Assembly: GCA_029298735.1 (NCBI GenBank)
Contig: JANSLP010000019.1
Span: forward strand, 124,001 to 188,000
Length of the DNA stretch: 64,000 nucleotides
From: Ophiostoma sp. CBS 140.51
Taxonomy: Eukaryota; Ascomycota; Sordariomycetes; Ophiostomatales; Ophiostomataceae
Direction: 5' to 3'
The position numbers were made by a program, and so were the translations under genes. The first letter of the stretch is position 1. Each line of letters begins with the position of its first letter. Below are positions 20,823 to 33,179 of the stretch, piece by piece. Under the pieces are notes generated by a model that was given only the letters and a program-made list of their open reading frames with translations, ran no database searches and was not told the DNA's origin.

Positions 20823-23800
20823 GATGGGGGGATGTCGCCGATGGCGGATGGATATTAAGAAATAAAGTGCACGGTAGAGACGTCGAATAAACCGTAGAAG
20901 CGAATAAGAAGAAGTCGTAAAGCGAGGAGATTAATTAAACGAGTCGTAGAAGGGCGAGGTCGAGTATGGAGATCGAAAGAGCGACTAGGATGAACGAGTG
21001 ACGGTTATGAGTTGGACAAGCACATGAGCATCTCGAACGGTATCAAGGTAACACAGTCGAGAGAGGCTTCACGATGATGATGAAAGAGGGAAGGAATTAA
21101 TGGAATAAAAGAGTGGAAGAGAGAAAGAAAGGAACAGTTACAATAGTTTACAGCAGGAAGAACAGCAGAAAGACACGAAAGACACGAAAGACGTACCCAA
21201 AAGTTGACATGGACGCCCCCGAACGCCCTGACCAGACTCGCGCGGTCTTGGCAACTGTCCATCGTCACTCCTCTTTCTCTCTGTGTGTGTCTCCATCCAA
21301 AGGCAACGAGGATGGTCCTCCACAAAAAATATTAACAAAAACTGGAGACGGGCGAGCCAAAGATGAGCCAAAGACGAGCCGAAAATGGACCAACGAGAGC
21401 AGAATACCGGCCATCCGAGCCAAGCAGCTACCACACATAGTGAGCGAGTATCGTCTTCAGAGACTTTTTTCAGAAGGGAAAACAGGAAAAGCGCCCTAGA
21501 GCCAGAGGGAGGAGACGGGAAACAAACCAAAAGAGAACCAAAAGAGACCCAAAAGAGTGAGAAAAGGGGGGATGGGGAAACGAGGCGCCAGCGGCAACAC
21601 GAGGTCTTGGCACGCGAGCACGATGTCCATTTTGCAGGAAGTGGGTGAGAAAAGTGAGAGTGGAAAGCACAGGAGCGCACGGGAAAGAAAAGCAACACAA
21701 AAATGCACAGAATGCACACCCAAAGGACACCCAAAAGCCAAAAGGACGCCCGAGAGGGCAGATGGAATTTACAAGGGTGCATTCGCGCGGAGGAGAAGGA
21801 ATACGGAGGACGGTTGACAACAGAGCGAGTGACGTCGTATTGCTGGCCGTGAGTGCAGATATCACGAGTCGAGTAGCCGTTGTCCGAGTAGTTGTCGTTG
21901 TCGTTGTCTTCCTTTGAAAGTAAACTCTGATTTACAAGTAGAACACAGACGACCTCCACGAGACTATCAGAGTCAAGCCCACGGATAGACAATGCCAACA
22001 CTAGACAAGCACTTTGTCCCAAGAATTCTGTGCCAAAAAAGCAAAAAGAAGCATTTGAAAAGGAAGACAGCGTCTTGGAAGTTGACTGCCAACTGGCTTG
22101 AAGCCAACCAAAGCGGACTGTAAGGACTGTCAGACAAAAGGGAGAAGGAGACAGAAAGAGACAGTCCAGCAAAACCTAAAATGTAAGCTTGAACGACTTT
22201 GGCTTCCCGGCCCACACCTCCCTTCCCACAAGGGCCCCTGCTCTCCTGCTCCCCTGTCCCTTGACCCTGGCGCCATCTGCTGGTCCCTTTTTGCCCTCTT
22301 TTGGTCCCATGTTGGAGCCATGTTGGCCCTGCTGCCCCAGTTTTTCTCTCTTTTTCCGATTTTTCTTTGACTTTCATTTTCTCCCTCCACTGTTTTTTTT
22401 GAGTGCTTCTCCCCTCACGCGCCCAGCCCCGAAGCCAATAGAACGCTGGCCGTCATCCAAACCTGGTCTAGTCAATATCTTGGCATTATGCAGGGGAAAT
22501 AGGACGATGTGAGCACAAGGCGACCAAAACACTTTGTAAAGAATAGAGAGCAGACAAGGAGTGTGAGGCTCCAAATAAGGTCCTCTCTGCTGTGGAAATC
22601 GACAAACGGAGCCAGTTTGGAATCTGAAAAGAAGACGTTGACAAGAAGTTCAAAATGTGAAGAAACCCCTCTCATTGTTATCGATGATGGATAGCAGGAA
22701 AAGATAAAAGATCTACAGCACAGCACCCACATATCGAACAAAAATAAATACGAACTTTTGCCTTTTGCCCTTCGTGAAGAATTCAAATCAAATTTAAACA
22801 CGACCAAGTTTCTCTCCCACACTCAGGCACGCGTTTTTGCCAAGAGTGGCTGTGTTGAGAAGGGTCAGACAGAATCAGACACCAGATGAACTGTGATCGC
22901 ACCCGCGTGCACAAAACTTCTCCAGACCTGTTCCCCATATCTCGTTTCCTTTTCTTCCCATTTTATGCATTTTGTCAATTTGTGCCCTACATTCTTTCCA
23001 ACGACCTGGTTCAAAGGCTCGACGGGCTGCTCGCTTTGTTCCTCCCGTATTTTGCGGTATTGCCTGCCCCAAATTCTCTAAATTGCACCCGTCTCTTCTC
23101 GCGGCTTGGCAGGCAATTGTGGCTTGGCTCGTATTGTATCCACTGAAGAACATTGAAAAGAACAGTTTTGAACCTACTGAAATCCTGCAAAGAGACCAAA
23201 GAGACCAAAGAGACCTGGGAGATGCGTTTTGAGGGGCCAAACAGGGACGCGAAGCGTGCCAGCCGTCGGGCAAGGAGATTGCAACCGCATCCCACGCAGT
23301 TTCGCAGTCTCGGGCAACTAACTCATTATGATGCATCGCATCACCACTTTGAACTCCGTACTCGTATCTTATCGGTCGATATGTGTGCTCCGTCTTCTGG
23401 AAATACGCGGGAGACGTCAGTCCCGTCAGTCAACGTCCGTCAGCATTTGCTCCCCCAGACGCTCCGTCTTGCCTCATTGCGCAAAACGCGCCGCTGCAAG
23501 TCACAGAGTTGCCGTTGAGCGCACCGTCAACAATACCTTGTAATACTTCCGTGGAGAGCTGATGACGCCCGCCAGGGTGGCCTGTACCCCGGCTCTCTGG
23601 CGATGTGCTCCTTTTCTCTGCGCTGTCGATCGTCCCAAGACAGGGAGTCGTGCCCTGTCTTTTGCCTTTTTTGCCAGCAATCGCACTTTCTTTCCACTGT
23701 CGATCCGCTACCGACCAAGTATTTCCAGCCTTTCGAAGTGCTATTTTACGGAGCATAGTGTACTTATTTTTATCTCTTCTGAGTATTCTTCTCGGGCAAG

Positions 23801-25884
23801 CTCTCGGGCACTTTCCTCCCTTTCTTCCTCCGTTCCATCCCTTTTCCGTTTTTGAACTTGGTGTTCCCCGGATTTTTCGCTTTTCGTCCGTTCTTTTTCT
23901 TTCGGTTGTCCTTTTTTACACTGCGCGACGGGAGCATTGCCGTCCACTAAAATAAGAATAAAACAGGCGGAAAATAAGAGCGTCCAACAACGTTGCACGA
24001 CATCACCCCGCGCACGAGATTGATAAAAGATGATGCAATTCAGAACTTAAACCCTATTACTGTCGTCAATGAGTGTCTTTCTTATATGCATTATTTACAC
24101 GGCGATGATGATGCAGCCGTAATATAGAAAGTAGTATGTGATAGAGTAATTAAGGCCACCCTTTTTCGAAGGAGACCAACCCATTCGCCGTCGTGAATTA
24201 ATCAGACATTGACAACGTTTCTACCTTTTGATTGAAGACTTTGTTGTCTGTTGTAATATTTTTGACTTTCTGCTTAACTCCTTTTTGACCACAGCGCTTC
24301 ATTGCCCTACAAAACGTCGTTTGCCTCTCTTACTAAAGTATTAAAAGTATTATTGATGTTGGTGGACATGCAGCATAATGACACAAAGCCTCTTGGTGAC
24401 AGTGTATCTCTTTACTAGAGCAGCTCTATCTTTCTCCTGTTTGTTTATATTTTTGTGTTGTGCAATTTGCCATTTGCTGTCATATTTTGGTTTGTTTTTG
24501 TTTTGAATGCATTGTTTTTCAAAAAGTTCAAAGGAATAAAACTTGTATTTTTTTTTGAGATAGAAAAAAAACCTCAATTATACCAAATCACAAAAAAAAA
24601 TGATAAAAATTAAAATCTAAACAATCAAGGCAGATAAGAACATCTACAGTTCGTTTGAATTCCCAAGTTGAGCAAATGTGATGTTGAAGACAAGGTTCTC
24701 GATGTCAATGAGGAGAGAGGAGCGATGTGGCCAGCCCCCAAAATTAGTCATCTGCCCCACTTTTCTGACAGCCAAAAATCCATCCTGCAAAAATTGAACA
24801 TCAAAAAAACTTTCCATTCTACAATCCAAGATTGAGGACAACAGCATCGACGACGACAACAACGCGACGACACATCGACGACCGCATCCACGGATATACT
24901 GTATGCGGCAGATTGATAGATGTCGCTGCAGCAAGGTAAGGATGCCCGCGCATATTGTATCGATCCCGGACGGTGGTCGCCGTGTGTCGCCGACAACTCT
25001 CGTCGAACTTTTTCGAACCTCGTCGACCCACGACCTTCCTCCCTCTTCGTACAACCTTCCGCAGTCCTCCAACCAGTCAGTACAGAGGCCCTTCTCGGGT
25101 TTTATTATTTACTCTCATACGGTGCCGTCCTGTTTGCCTCACCTTGTGTGTGGGCCGACGGGCTTTTCCGGCTGGCGCGACGTTTTGTCCTGCTGCCGGA
25201 GAAGGGCTGGTTCAATGGGGGCATGCTTTCTTCGTAAGAGGAGAGCATGTTCACGCTGCTAGATTAAACTTCAAGGACCATCATAGTCCGCGCCCGCACC
25301 GCCGAAACGGTCTTGGGAGAGAAGGCAGACGAGCTCTCGGGCTCTTTTGCCTTCTCTTTCTTCGCGGGCGAGGCTCCAAGCGCTCCAACATTTGTATTCC
25401 GTAGATGTTACTATGTCTTTTGCTCTTTCTGTTTCCCGCTACGTTCGTGGACGTGCCTGTCGGTTAGCTGTTTGATGAATTGTCTAGTTGGATGTTGGAA
25501 GAACCTTTCGTAATACCTGGCTCTATATCTTGTACTCCCGACTTGTGCTTGACGTTCACAGGCGCTCTAGTGCATGTCAATGCTGGACGTATTATTGCAG
25601 ATATTGCGAACCCTGTGTGTTGTGAAAGCAAGCGTTCGAGGGCATCGTAGATCACCTTTCTGTGCGTGTTAGTATCGGTTGCCTGGTCGGGCCCGACGAA
25701 ACCCGCCAATCAGGCGCCAGCCTCGGCCGCGAGCATCGCAAAGATAACTGAAGCCTAGGGCCGGCCAAGTGACGATGTCCTTCTTACAATGTCCCACAAA
25801 CACAATTTCCAAGGTATCGTGGTGTCGAGGGCGTACTTTCATGGTCTTGACAACAACCTGCTAGAAGGCCTATGAGCAGTTCAC
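20823..25884. other. 5-kb gene-free interval upstream of GH76 and of the 25885 regulator
   Basis: No frame here has protein-like composition across a useful length. From 20823 to about 22400 the minus strand (the GH76 sense strand) is strongly pyrimidine-rich, as in a long fungal 5' leader or promoter. Small direct repeats occur at about 21171-21192 (three agacacga-type units) and 23191-23214 (three agagaccaa-type units). 24330-24640 is very AT-rich. The minus strand around 25464-25790 shows a frame with one stop that could be a gene relic, but I cannot name it. No RNA gene or transposon was recognised. Confidence 0.5.
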
Positions 25885-28246
25885 ATGGACTCCTCACAAA
25901 ATCTTCGCCAAAACCACTCCTGTGCGCGATGTGCTGAGCGCAAAGTCAAGTACGGTGTCATTTCTCTGCAATATCGATATGCATTCACTGACCCGACAGA
26001 TGTGACCGCAAACTGCCCTGTGGTGCCTGTGTTCGACTCAGCCTCGACTGCGTCTTTGTTCCTCTGCCACCACGAAACCGGCAACGACGTCATATCAACA
26101 GCAACGCTCAAGTTCAGAACCTGACAGACCGGCTACAAAAGTACGAAGCTTGGTTTAGAGAGAAGGGCATTGATCCAGAGTGTTTGCCAGCAGAGGCTCC
26201 GGCACAAACACAGAATCTTCCACCCACAAGAACCGAGCCAGCACAGACATTGCAGTCGATACGACCCACATCATCTGCAGCGAGCCCAATACCCAAGTTT
26301 GCCAACAAGTGTGTTCTCCTGTCGTCTTGCTACAATTTTGTTTATCTTTTGCACGATATGGCTGACCAGACAGTGTTTTGTGGACACGAGTGATTGAAGA
26401 GGTAAAATTTGAATGTTTGCAGATACGCCAAGCTGTTTCTGAATACCATCTGACCTCTCTCCAGTTTGACGGTCAAGATGGCCCAGACACCACTCTTGAT
26501 GGCTCGAGTGGCCCCGACGAAGACGAACATGCACCTGAAGAAACGTACGAGGACACCAATGCCGGCCCTTCCTTCATCTTTGGCGGCAATCTCTCCCAAG
26601 AAGGTTATCGATCTCACAGACCGTCACACCCACCACCCGATACTGCCCGTCGGCTCTGGCAGGTGTACTGTGAGAACGTCGACCCATTGACGAAACTGCT
26701 GCATGTGCCCACGGTACAGCATGCTTTTGGCAAGGCTCTCCAAGACCTGTCGATTGTACAACGAGCGTTTGAAGCACTTATGTTTGCCATTTACGCAGCA
26801 GCTATTATGTCACTGCGAGAAGAGGACTGCCAACTGAGGCTGGGCGAGTCGCAGTCGGTCCTTCTACCACGATATCTTTCAGCCACAGAAGCTGCTCTCA
26901 TGAGAGCCAATGTGCTGGGCACGGCCGACATTGTCGTCCTACAGGCACTACTGCTCTATTTGTTGGCCATCCGCGACCTCTACGAACCACGCGCTGTGTG
27001 GACTCTGACGGGCGTGGCCATACGACTGGCAGAGTGTATGAACTTGGACCGGGATGGCACTGCAGAGTCTCCGCCCATGTCCACCTTTGACATTGAGATG
27101 CGCCGCCGTTTGTGGTGGCAGTTGCGGATGCACGACTTTCGCTCCGCCGAGCTTTGTGGCCGGCCCAAGTTCCAGGATCTGGACATGGACAACAATCATG
27201 TGGATGGGTTGATGCCCACACAGTGGCCGGCAAATGTTGATGATGCCGCTCTCAGTCCGGACATGATAGGACCTCCCCTTCAACCCCTTGGGGGAGCATT
27301 ATCAGCCACGGATGCCGCCTTCGTTGCAGTCAAATGCGAGCTGTTGCGGTTCACGGCTGCCCGGCTGAGCACAATGAGACGGCAGCAAAACCACAGCTCT
27401 TTCAACCCATGGAACCTCTACACAATAGGAGCTCTCGACAACGACTACCGCGACATTGAAGTCCACTTGGAGACACGCTACCTCCGCTACTGTGATCCAT
27501 CCAAACCGCTTCATCTCATGGCCACACTCATGGTCCGCTGTGCCATCAATATCCTGCGCTTTATGTCACGGCATCCACGCAGGTGGACAGACAGTGGTGT
27601 AAACGACAGACAAAACAAAGAAGAACGTGCTGTAGTTTGGCGCCTCTGTTTGACCATCCTCGACCAGCAGCACATGCTCCAGTCCAACCCACACTTGCGC
27701 TGCTTTGCCTGGCATGCACGGTTCTTCCAACAATGGCACGCCGTCATCCATGTGCTGGACACATTGCGTGCTGACCCTGGAATTGAGCAGGCTGAGCGTG
27801 CGTGGAGCTTAATCGAAAAGACATACGACAACAACCCAGAGATGCTTTCTGGAAAGACCAAGAAACCGATACATGTGGCTGTCGCCAACCTCTGTCTGAA
27901 AGCGTTTGCTCAACATGAAACAGTGGCTGGTCGTAATGAGACTGCACCGTCGTTTATCGTGCAGCTGCGAAATTCGAGAGAAGCAACACTGTTGGCAAAA
28001 AGACAGACAACGAAGACACGGAAGACCACAGAAACGAACAAGATAACCTTCGTTGATGGTGACGCTGTCACGAACCAAATGGAAGGGCCGAATCTCAACA
28101 GCAGTGGTGATATCTCAATAGTCAAGGAAACAGAACGAGACACCGAGACAACTGGTTTTGATATTTTGTTCGATATGGACAAAGATCTAGAGTCCACCGT
28201 GGACTGGAACCAGTGGGATGCATGGTTGGTCGGCGCCGGCGTTTGA
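25885..28246 (+). CDS. Zn2Cys6 fungal transcription factor
   Basis: Exons 25885-25949, 26000-26308 and 26374-28246 sum to 2247 nt and 748 residues. The 50-nt first intron lies inside the zinc cluster: the join gives HSCARCAERKVKCDRKLP and then CGAC, with Cys13, 16, 23, 29, 32 and 39. A short coiled-coil segment follows (NAQVQNLTDRLQKYEAWF), then an acidic linker. The fungal-specific transcription factor domain starts near residue 205 (ARRLWQVYCENVDPLTKLLH) and includes the block IRLAECMNLDRDGT and the basic RRRLWWQL segment. It is probably a nuclear regulator whose targets are unknown. The intron at 26309-26373 is supported by frame but its 3' site is less certain. Confidence 0.87.
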
Positions 28247-28867
28247 TCGAACACCACGAGTTTCTTAGATGCAGCCAAGAGTCATGATGTGCTATGTAGG
28301 ATGCTTGAACTGACAAACGTCAAATGTCTAACAAGACCGCATCTTTTAGTTAAACAATTTATTTGATGCGTTGCGCTTTCCCTGAATTTCGTGCACAGTA
28401 ATTTGAGTTGCTCTTTCCAATTTCAACCCCAGCAACAAAGGAAGGCGCCCAACGTCGTTCCTTCCTTAACAGCTGCATTTATCTGCAACCAAGGCAGGCG
28501 CGACTGGCAAGATTCGACTATTCTGGAAGGAACGACGCAAACAAGGGCAGACGCGTAGATAAAACTGCGACGCAGAATTTTCACCAGGACAAAAACCAAA
28601 CCCTGAAGCTTTCAAGCGACCATTTCACATAAAGAAACGCTTGAAAAGACAACGTGGCGCACCCACTAACCAACTACCGTGATTCCGTACCGGCGGCTTC
28701 TCCCACTGTAACAAAACCCGCTATTGGCGCTCGGAATCGGAGACGAAACCGCCCCACACCCCGCAACCACTAACACGCTGATTTCCAATCCAGATGGCAT
28801 CTTCAAAAACATATCAACCGTCAAAATTTTGTGACACATTCTTTGACTTTGAAAACCAACAATAATC
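28247..28867. promoter_or_regulatory. Intergenic, upstream of the alcohol dehydrogenase
   Basis: A 621-bp segment after the regulator stop codon and before the plus-strand alcohol dehydrogenase. No coding signal is seen. It is the likely terminator of the former gene and promoter of the latter. Confidence 0.45.
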
Positions 28868-30019
28868 ATGGCCTCGCAAATACCCAAGACGCAAAAAGCG
28901 GCGGTGATTGAGAACCCCGGAACCAACGGCACCGTCGTCATCCGGAATGACGTGCCTGTTGCCGAGCCCGGGCCCAATGAGATTCTCGTGAAGCTCGAGT
29001 ACTCGGGTCTTTGGTAGGTCCACGAATACACTACAATATAATATACGGTCACTGACCAGCCTAGTCGCTCCGAGATCCGCGCCCTTCTCGCATGGGGCGT
29101 CTACAACCCCATTGTCGGCCACGAGGGTGTTGGCACCGTCGTCAAGGCAGGTGACGACTATGGCGCATCTCTCTTGGGTAAGCGTGTCGGTGTCAAATGG
29201 TTGTATAGTGCCTGTGGTAATTGTTCGGTCTGCCGCCGCGGCTACTCAAACAACTGCCCGCGGCAGCTCAACACCGGTAAGCACGTCCCCGGCACCCTGC
29301 AGCAGTACGTGATTGCCGATGCCCGGTATGTCACGACGCGCATCCCCGAGTCACTCGCCAGTGAAGTCGTCTCGCCGCTGTTGTGTGCCGGACTCACCAT
29401 GATGGGCGGCCTGGCCAAGGTGGACAGCCATATGGCAAATCTGGGCGCCCAAAAGGACGACAAGGATATCTGGGTCGTCATCTCGGGCTCAGGCGGCGGT
29501 CTCGGCCACTTGGGCGTACAGCTGGCCACCCTGAAGAGGGCCGGCCGGTATAATGTCATTGCCGTCGACAGTGGCGATGACAAGTGTGCTCTCAGTCTGT
29601 CGTCGGGCGCCCACCACTTTGTCGACTACAAGCAGTCCGACGACGACACTGAAAAGGCCGTCAAGGAAATCACGGGCGGGGAGGGTGCTCACGCTGTGCT
29701 GGTCGTGTCGGGATCAGAAGATGCGTTTCGCACGGCACCACGGCTGGTGCGCAACATGGGCCTGATCGTCACGATTGGCCTGCCGCACAACGACTTTACG
29801 TTGCCCATCTCGGCTTCCGTGTGCTCGGCACGGTCCCTGACGGTTACGGGTGTGGCTGTGGACACGGAGCAGCGGATGGAGGAGCTTTTGGAGCTGACTG
29901 CGAGTGGCAAGGTCACGCCCGCCGTCGAGGTCCGAGACTTTGACGAGACACCAGCAATCATCGAGCAGCTGCGGACAGACAAAGTTACAGGGAGAATTGT
30001 GGTTAAGATTCCAGAGTAG
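28868..30019 (+). CDS. Zinc-containing alcohol dehydrogenase (MDR family)
   Basis: Exons 28868-29013 and 29065-30019 sum to 1101 nt, 366 residues. It interconverts an alcohol and an aldehyde with NAD(P). The GroES-like N-terminal domain carries the catalytic zinc Cys in SGLC, split by the intron, and the His in VGHEG. Structural zinc cysteines lie in CGNCSVCRRGYSNNC. The Rossmann fold has the dinucleotide loop SGSGGGLGHLG. The residue after the catalytic Cys is Arg (GLCRSE), where yeast-type ADHs usually have His (GLCHSD); this may change proton relay or substrate preference. Asp in the segment IAVDSGDDK suggests NAD(H) use. It lacks a signal sequence and is probably cytosolic. The intact family length argues for a functional gene. 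Confidence 0.92.
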
Positions 30020-31183
30020 TCGAGGTTTACCCTAAGCATGTCTCTATTGGCCGCTGTGGCGGTGATTTTTGGTGTCTTTTGAGCTCTTTTGGGCTCTTAT
30101 GGGGACACACAAACGTCTTTGCCAAGACACGCAGAAGAAGCTTAAACCTCACTTTGACCAACCTTTTTTCACTACTAAGTTTATTCTCCAATTCTTATCC
30201 TGGCCGCGCGGCCTTACTTCCTTTACATGGCAACACTGTGTAGTTCATGGCTTGCCTTTCTATTTCTATTTGCCATCGCCGCCCGGAAAGTGCACACGAT
30301 GGTGTGGTGTTCTGCATGTTTGGCTGCATCAAAGTCTCGATTACAATACGACACACTCTTTCTGAAATGCCATCTCCATCACATAAAAAAGAATAAAGAG
30401 AAAAAAGAGATAAAACTACCCCACGTTTGAAGAAGACACGGCTCGCCTCAGATGTCGTTGTGAGGCTTTTTTTTAGATGCGGCCCAATGAACGCACGGCA
30501 GCACTGGCCTTGGCATCTAACGTGGCTCATCTTCACCGTCGCCGAGAGGCTGTAGATATGAATCAACGGGCGGTAGAGAACGATGGGAGATTGTACAGTT
30601 GGCGAGACACACCTTGCTATGCGCTTTCTAAGCATATAATTTGTTTTTCACAGAACACGCTTGCTTAAGATATGCTTGTATTCGATCAGAATAAGTTTCA
30701 AATATACCAGTACGTCGTACTGTGCATATCGCGGAACGGCAATTCCAAGATCGCCGACGCACTGTAATAGCCGGGTCATGGCCCCACAGGGCAGACTCCC
30801 AGCGTCAGATGGTCCTGTGGCGGGGCACCTTGGCCGTTATGCGGGCGCGTTATGTTGCCCTGCTGCCCCACCTTGTATTCGGGAGATGCAACATGACTCG
30901 GTTTGTACATGTAAGATCGTGATGGTCCCGGAGCGTTTAAGTCCACGACGCGTCCTCGGCGAGGTTTTTCTTCCTTTCTTCTTTTTTACGCGACACTGCC
31001 TGCCTCCACGAGACGTCGGTTGGCCCGTTTCGACCCGTAAGCAGGCGGGCAGGCGGCGATAACCGGGTAAACACTAATTTCCGTCGCCGTGCATAAGTAA
31101 TGTAGTATCCCCGATTGACAGATTGTGTTTTCAAATTGACACATTCTACCTTCTCTATCAACAACAACATCAAGATCGTCAAA
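30020..31183. other. Intergenic between alcohol dehydrogenase and GFA-family gene
   Basis: A 1.16-kb segment without protein-like frames. 30380-30480 is A-rich. The 40 bases before 31184 are A/C-rich (caacaacaacatcaagatcg), a typical fungal leader for the next gene. Confidence 0.45.
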
Positions 31184-31709
31184 ATGGCCGACAAGACATA
31201 CACGGGCAGCTGCTCCTGCGGCGCAATCCAGATCAAGGTGCAGGGCCCTCCTGCGCATGTGGTGAGTATCACGGTGTAGTCCAGTCGAGGCGCCGTGGTT
31301 TTTAAACCCATGCTCATTTTCAAACACCCCGCTTCCCCACACATAGGCCCTCTGTCACTGCCTCAACTGCCACAAGACCACGTCGTCAACGTATAGCACC
31401 AACTGGGTCGTGCCCCGGCCCAACTTTACGCTCGTGTCGGGCGAACCCACAACATACACGGCCACTGGCGGCAGCGGCAACCCGGCGTCGCGCCTGTTTT
31501 GCAACAAGTGCAGCTCGACCATGTGGACTGAGTCGCCCGTGTTTGCGGGCGTCGTCGTCGTCAAGGCCGGTGTCATGGACGACAACGCGTTTGCCGAGTT
31601 CACGCCGGCCAGCGAGACTTTCACGTCGCGGAAGCCCGGCTGGGTGCCGTGCCTCGAGGGCGCCGTCCAGTTCGAGGAGGCCTGGAAGGCCCCGGCTCCC
31701 AAGGAGTAA
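31184..31709 (+). CDS. GFA-family (glutathione-dependent formaldehyde-activating-like) zinc protein
   Basis: Exons 31184-31261 and 31347-31709 sum to 441 nt, 146 residues. The CENP-V/GFA fold is built around two zinc sites. Cys10 and Cys12 in GSCSCGA, Cys29-x-Cys31-x2-Cys34 in LCHCLNCHK, and Cys78/Cys81 in FCNKC are all present in the expected order. Bacterial Gfa was described as promoting the glutathione-formaldehyde adduct; fungal members are mostly uncharacterised and the substrate here is unknown. There is no signal peptide. The neighbour is a zinc alcohol dehydrogenase on the same strand 1.2 kb upstream, an attractive pairing for aldehyde handling, but nothing else links them. Confidence 0.9.
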
Positions 31710-31913
31710 ACGTCTCTTCTCGGCCATACGAACGCATGTGGAGGAAGCGGGATTTGATTTGTTGTATTGTGGCATTGTGGCATTATATAGATGCAGTAGT
31801 GTGACGACCGGTGAATTGGGAATGGATTTGAACGTGACGATGATTTATCCTAAGAAGGTGAAAAACGAGGCTATTGATCTTGGTGCTATCTGGCGACGAG
31901 CCAAGGCTATCTA

Positions 31914-32578
31914 TCACGGCTTCACGCGTGCATCTGGTGAGTACCCAAAAATAACCTTGACAATGATGCCGCTCGTCACGGCATGCTGGTAGGCAAAATA
32001 CGACGAGTTGTATGTCGGATGCGTGGCATTGACAACCACGCCCATCGATCCACCATTGGCGCCGCAGCCAGACAGCACTGCTCCCATCTGATCATCCGTG
32101 GCATTAACGCCGCCGTCGAGGGTATTGGCAATATCTTCGTAGAGGACGCTTGAATTGTGCACGGGATCAATGTGCTTCACCTTGATCCGCGCCGTATAGC
32201 GAGTCAACAAGTCCCGCTCGTCGCAGTCGGGCGTGTCGCCCACGTTCATGGTATAGAGACGGCCGGCTCTGCTGTTGGGTGTTAGCGGGTAACTACACTG
32301 TCTTTGTCATTCATGAGTAGAGAAAGCGTAACATACTATTGATGACCAATGGCACGGATGCGGGCGGCGGCAAACTTGAGGTCGTCCAGCGACACTCTTT
32401 TGAGCGTGTCGTTTGATGGTGCGTAGCAAAGACGGGCCTGTGTCTCGTTCTGGTGGCACGCGGCAGGAGTGCGCACCTGAAAGGGGCCGGCAATAGCAAG
32501 AGGGGAACCGGCCAAGATGGCGGCACAAGTTAGAAAAATGGCTGCTAACATGACGATGTAAATAAATGGTGAATGCAA
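31914..32578 (-). CDS. Secreted hypothetical protein with four cysteines
   Basis: Exons in coding order are 32578-32337 and 32271-31914, giving 600 nt and 199 residues. The N-terminus is a strong signal peptide (start at residue 1 or at Met10; the core LAAIFLTCAAILAG ends near residue 30). The mature part has cysteines at 41, 51, 97 and 150, enough for two disulphides, and several N-glycosylation sequons (NET, NDT, NSS, NAT). The 65-nt intron gtatgt...caacag joins the frames cleanly through a Tyr codon. I recognise no catalytic family. It could be a small secreted effector-like or wall protein. It converges with the GFA-family gene (204 bp between stops). Confidence 0.7.
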
Positions 32579-33179
32579 TACAACTCGTGCGGGGATGCTT
32601 CTAGAAAAAAATCACACACGCCAAAACACATCAAAGGTTCGACGGTGGTGCTCGACTTTATGCCGTTCCGCTGTATATTCTGACTTGATATGTTAATCGT
32701 AGACTTATTCGATGCGTGGGGCATGTTGTGGTTGATTGTACACAAGAACTAGTAAACAAAGCGGAATTGCAACTTCGTGGCCATCTTCCCAATAGCCGAA
32801 CACGTAGAGTCACCTACATCGGCCGTGTTTTTGCTCCAACAGTCCAAGTCGGACATCCACAATTAGAACATAAAGATTTACACTACGAAATAATCGGTAC
32901 GGACGAGTGTCACAATTGTCAACATTCCACTCGCCCTTTGGATAAAACATGCCGTGTTCTGTTGGAACCGGGTTAATGGCCGCAGTTATACGATCTTTTG
33001 AGGACCAATGGCTGGTTTACAGGGGTTGAGTCGAGCCGCTGCGCCACAGGGTAAACAGCTAGATTTCATGTCGGTGTAATTTTAACCTTGCATTTTTTCC
33101 CCGTCTGATTTCATTTCTCACCAACATTACATCCGCATATTCATATTTCAATTACTTGCACCAACAATAATCAGCACCA
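32579..33179. promoter_or_regulatory. Divergent promoter between two hypothetical genes
   Basis: A 601-bp region between the minus-strand secreted protein gene and the plus-strand gene at 33180. It is non-coding by eye. The last 60 bases before 33180 are A/C/T-rich with little G, as in fungal leaders. Confidence 0.45.

Noticed and set aside
21138..22172. Long minus-strand frame of 344 codons upstream of GH76
   Set aside because: Composition is dominated by Ser, Phe, Leu and Cys from C/T-rich DNA. There are no domain blocks, and it reads as a pyrimidine-rich leader rather than protein.
25464..25790. Minus-strand frame with protein-like stretch (HRKVIYDALERLLSQHTGF)
   Set aside because: It has no recognisable family, a stop interrupts the apparent upstream continuation, and no start or splice model could be supported. 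It is noted only as a possible relic.
26399..26419. Possible 21-nt intron (gtaaaa...tgcag) in the 25885 regulator
   Set aside because: It is too short for a spliceosomal intron, and retaining it keeps the frame open.
30990..31345. Minus-strand frames overlapping the GFA-family gene and its upstream region
   Set aside because: They overlap the first exon of the well-supported GFA-family gene on the opposite strand and have no independent features.
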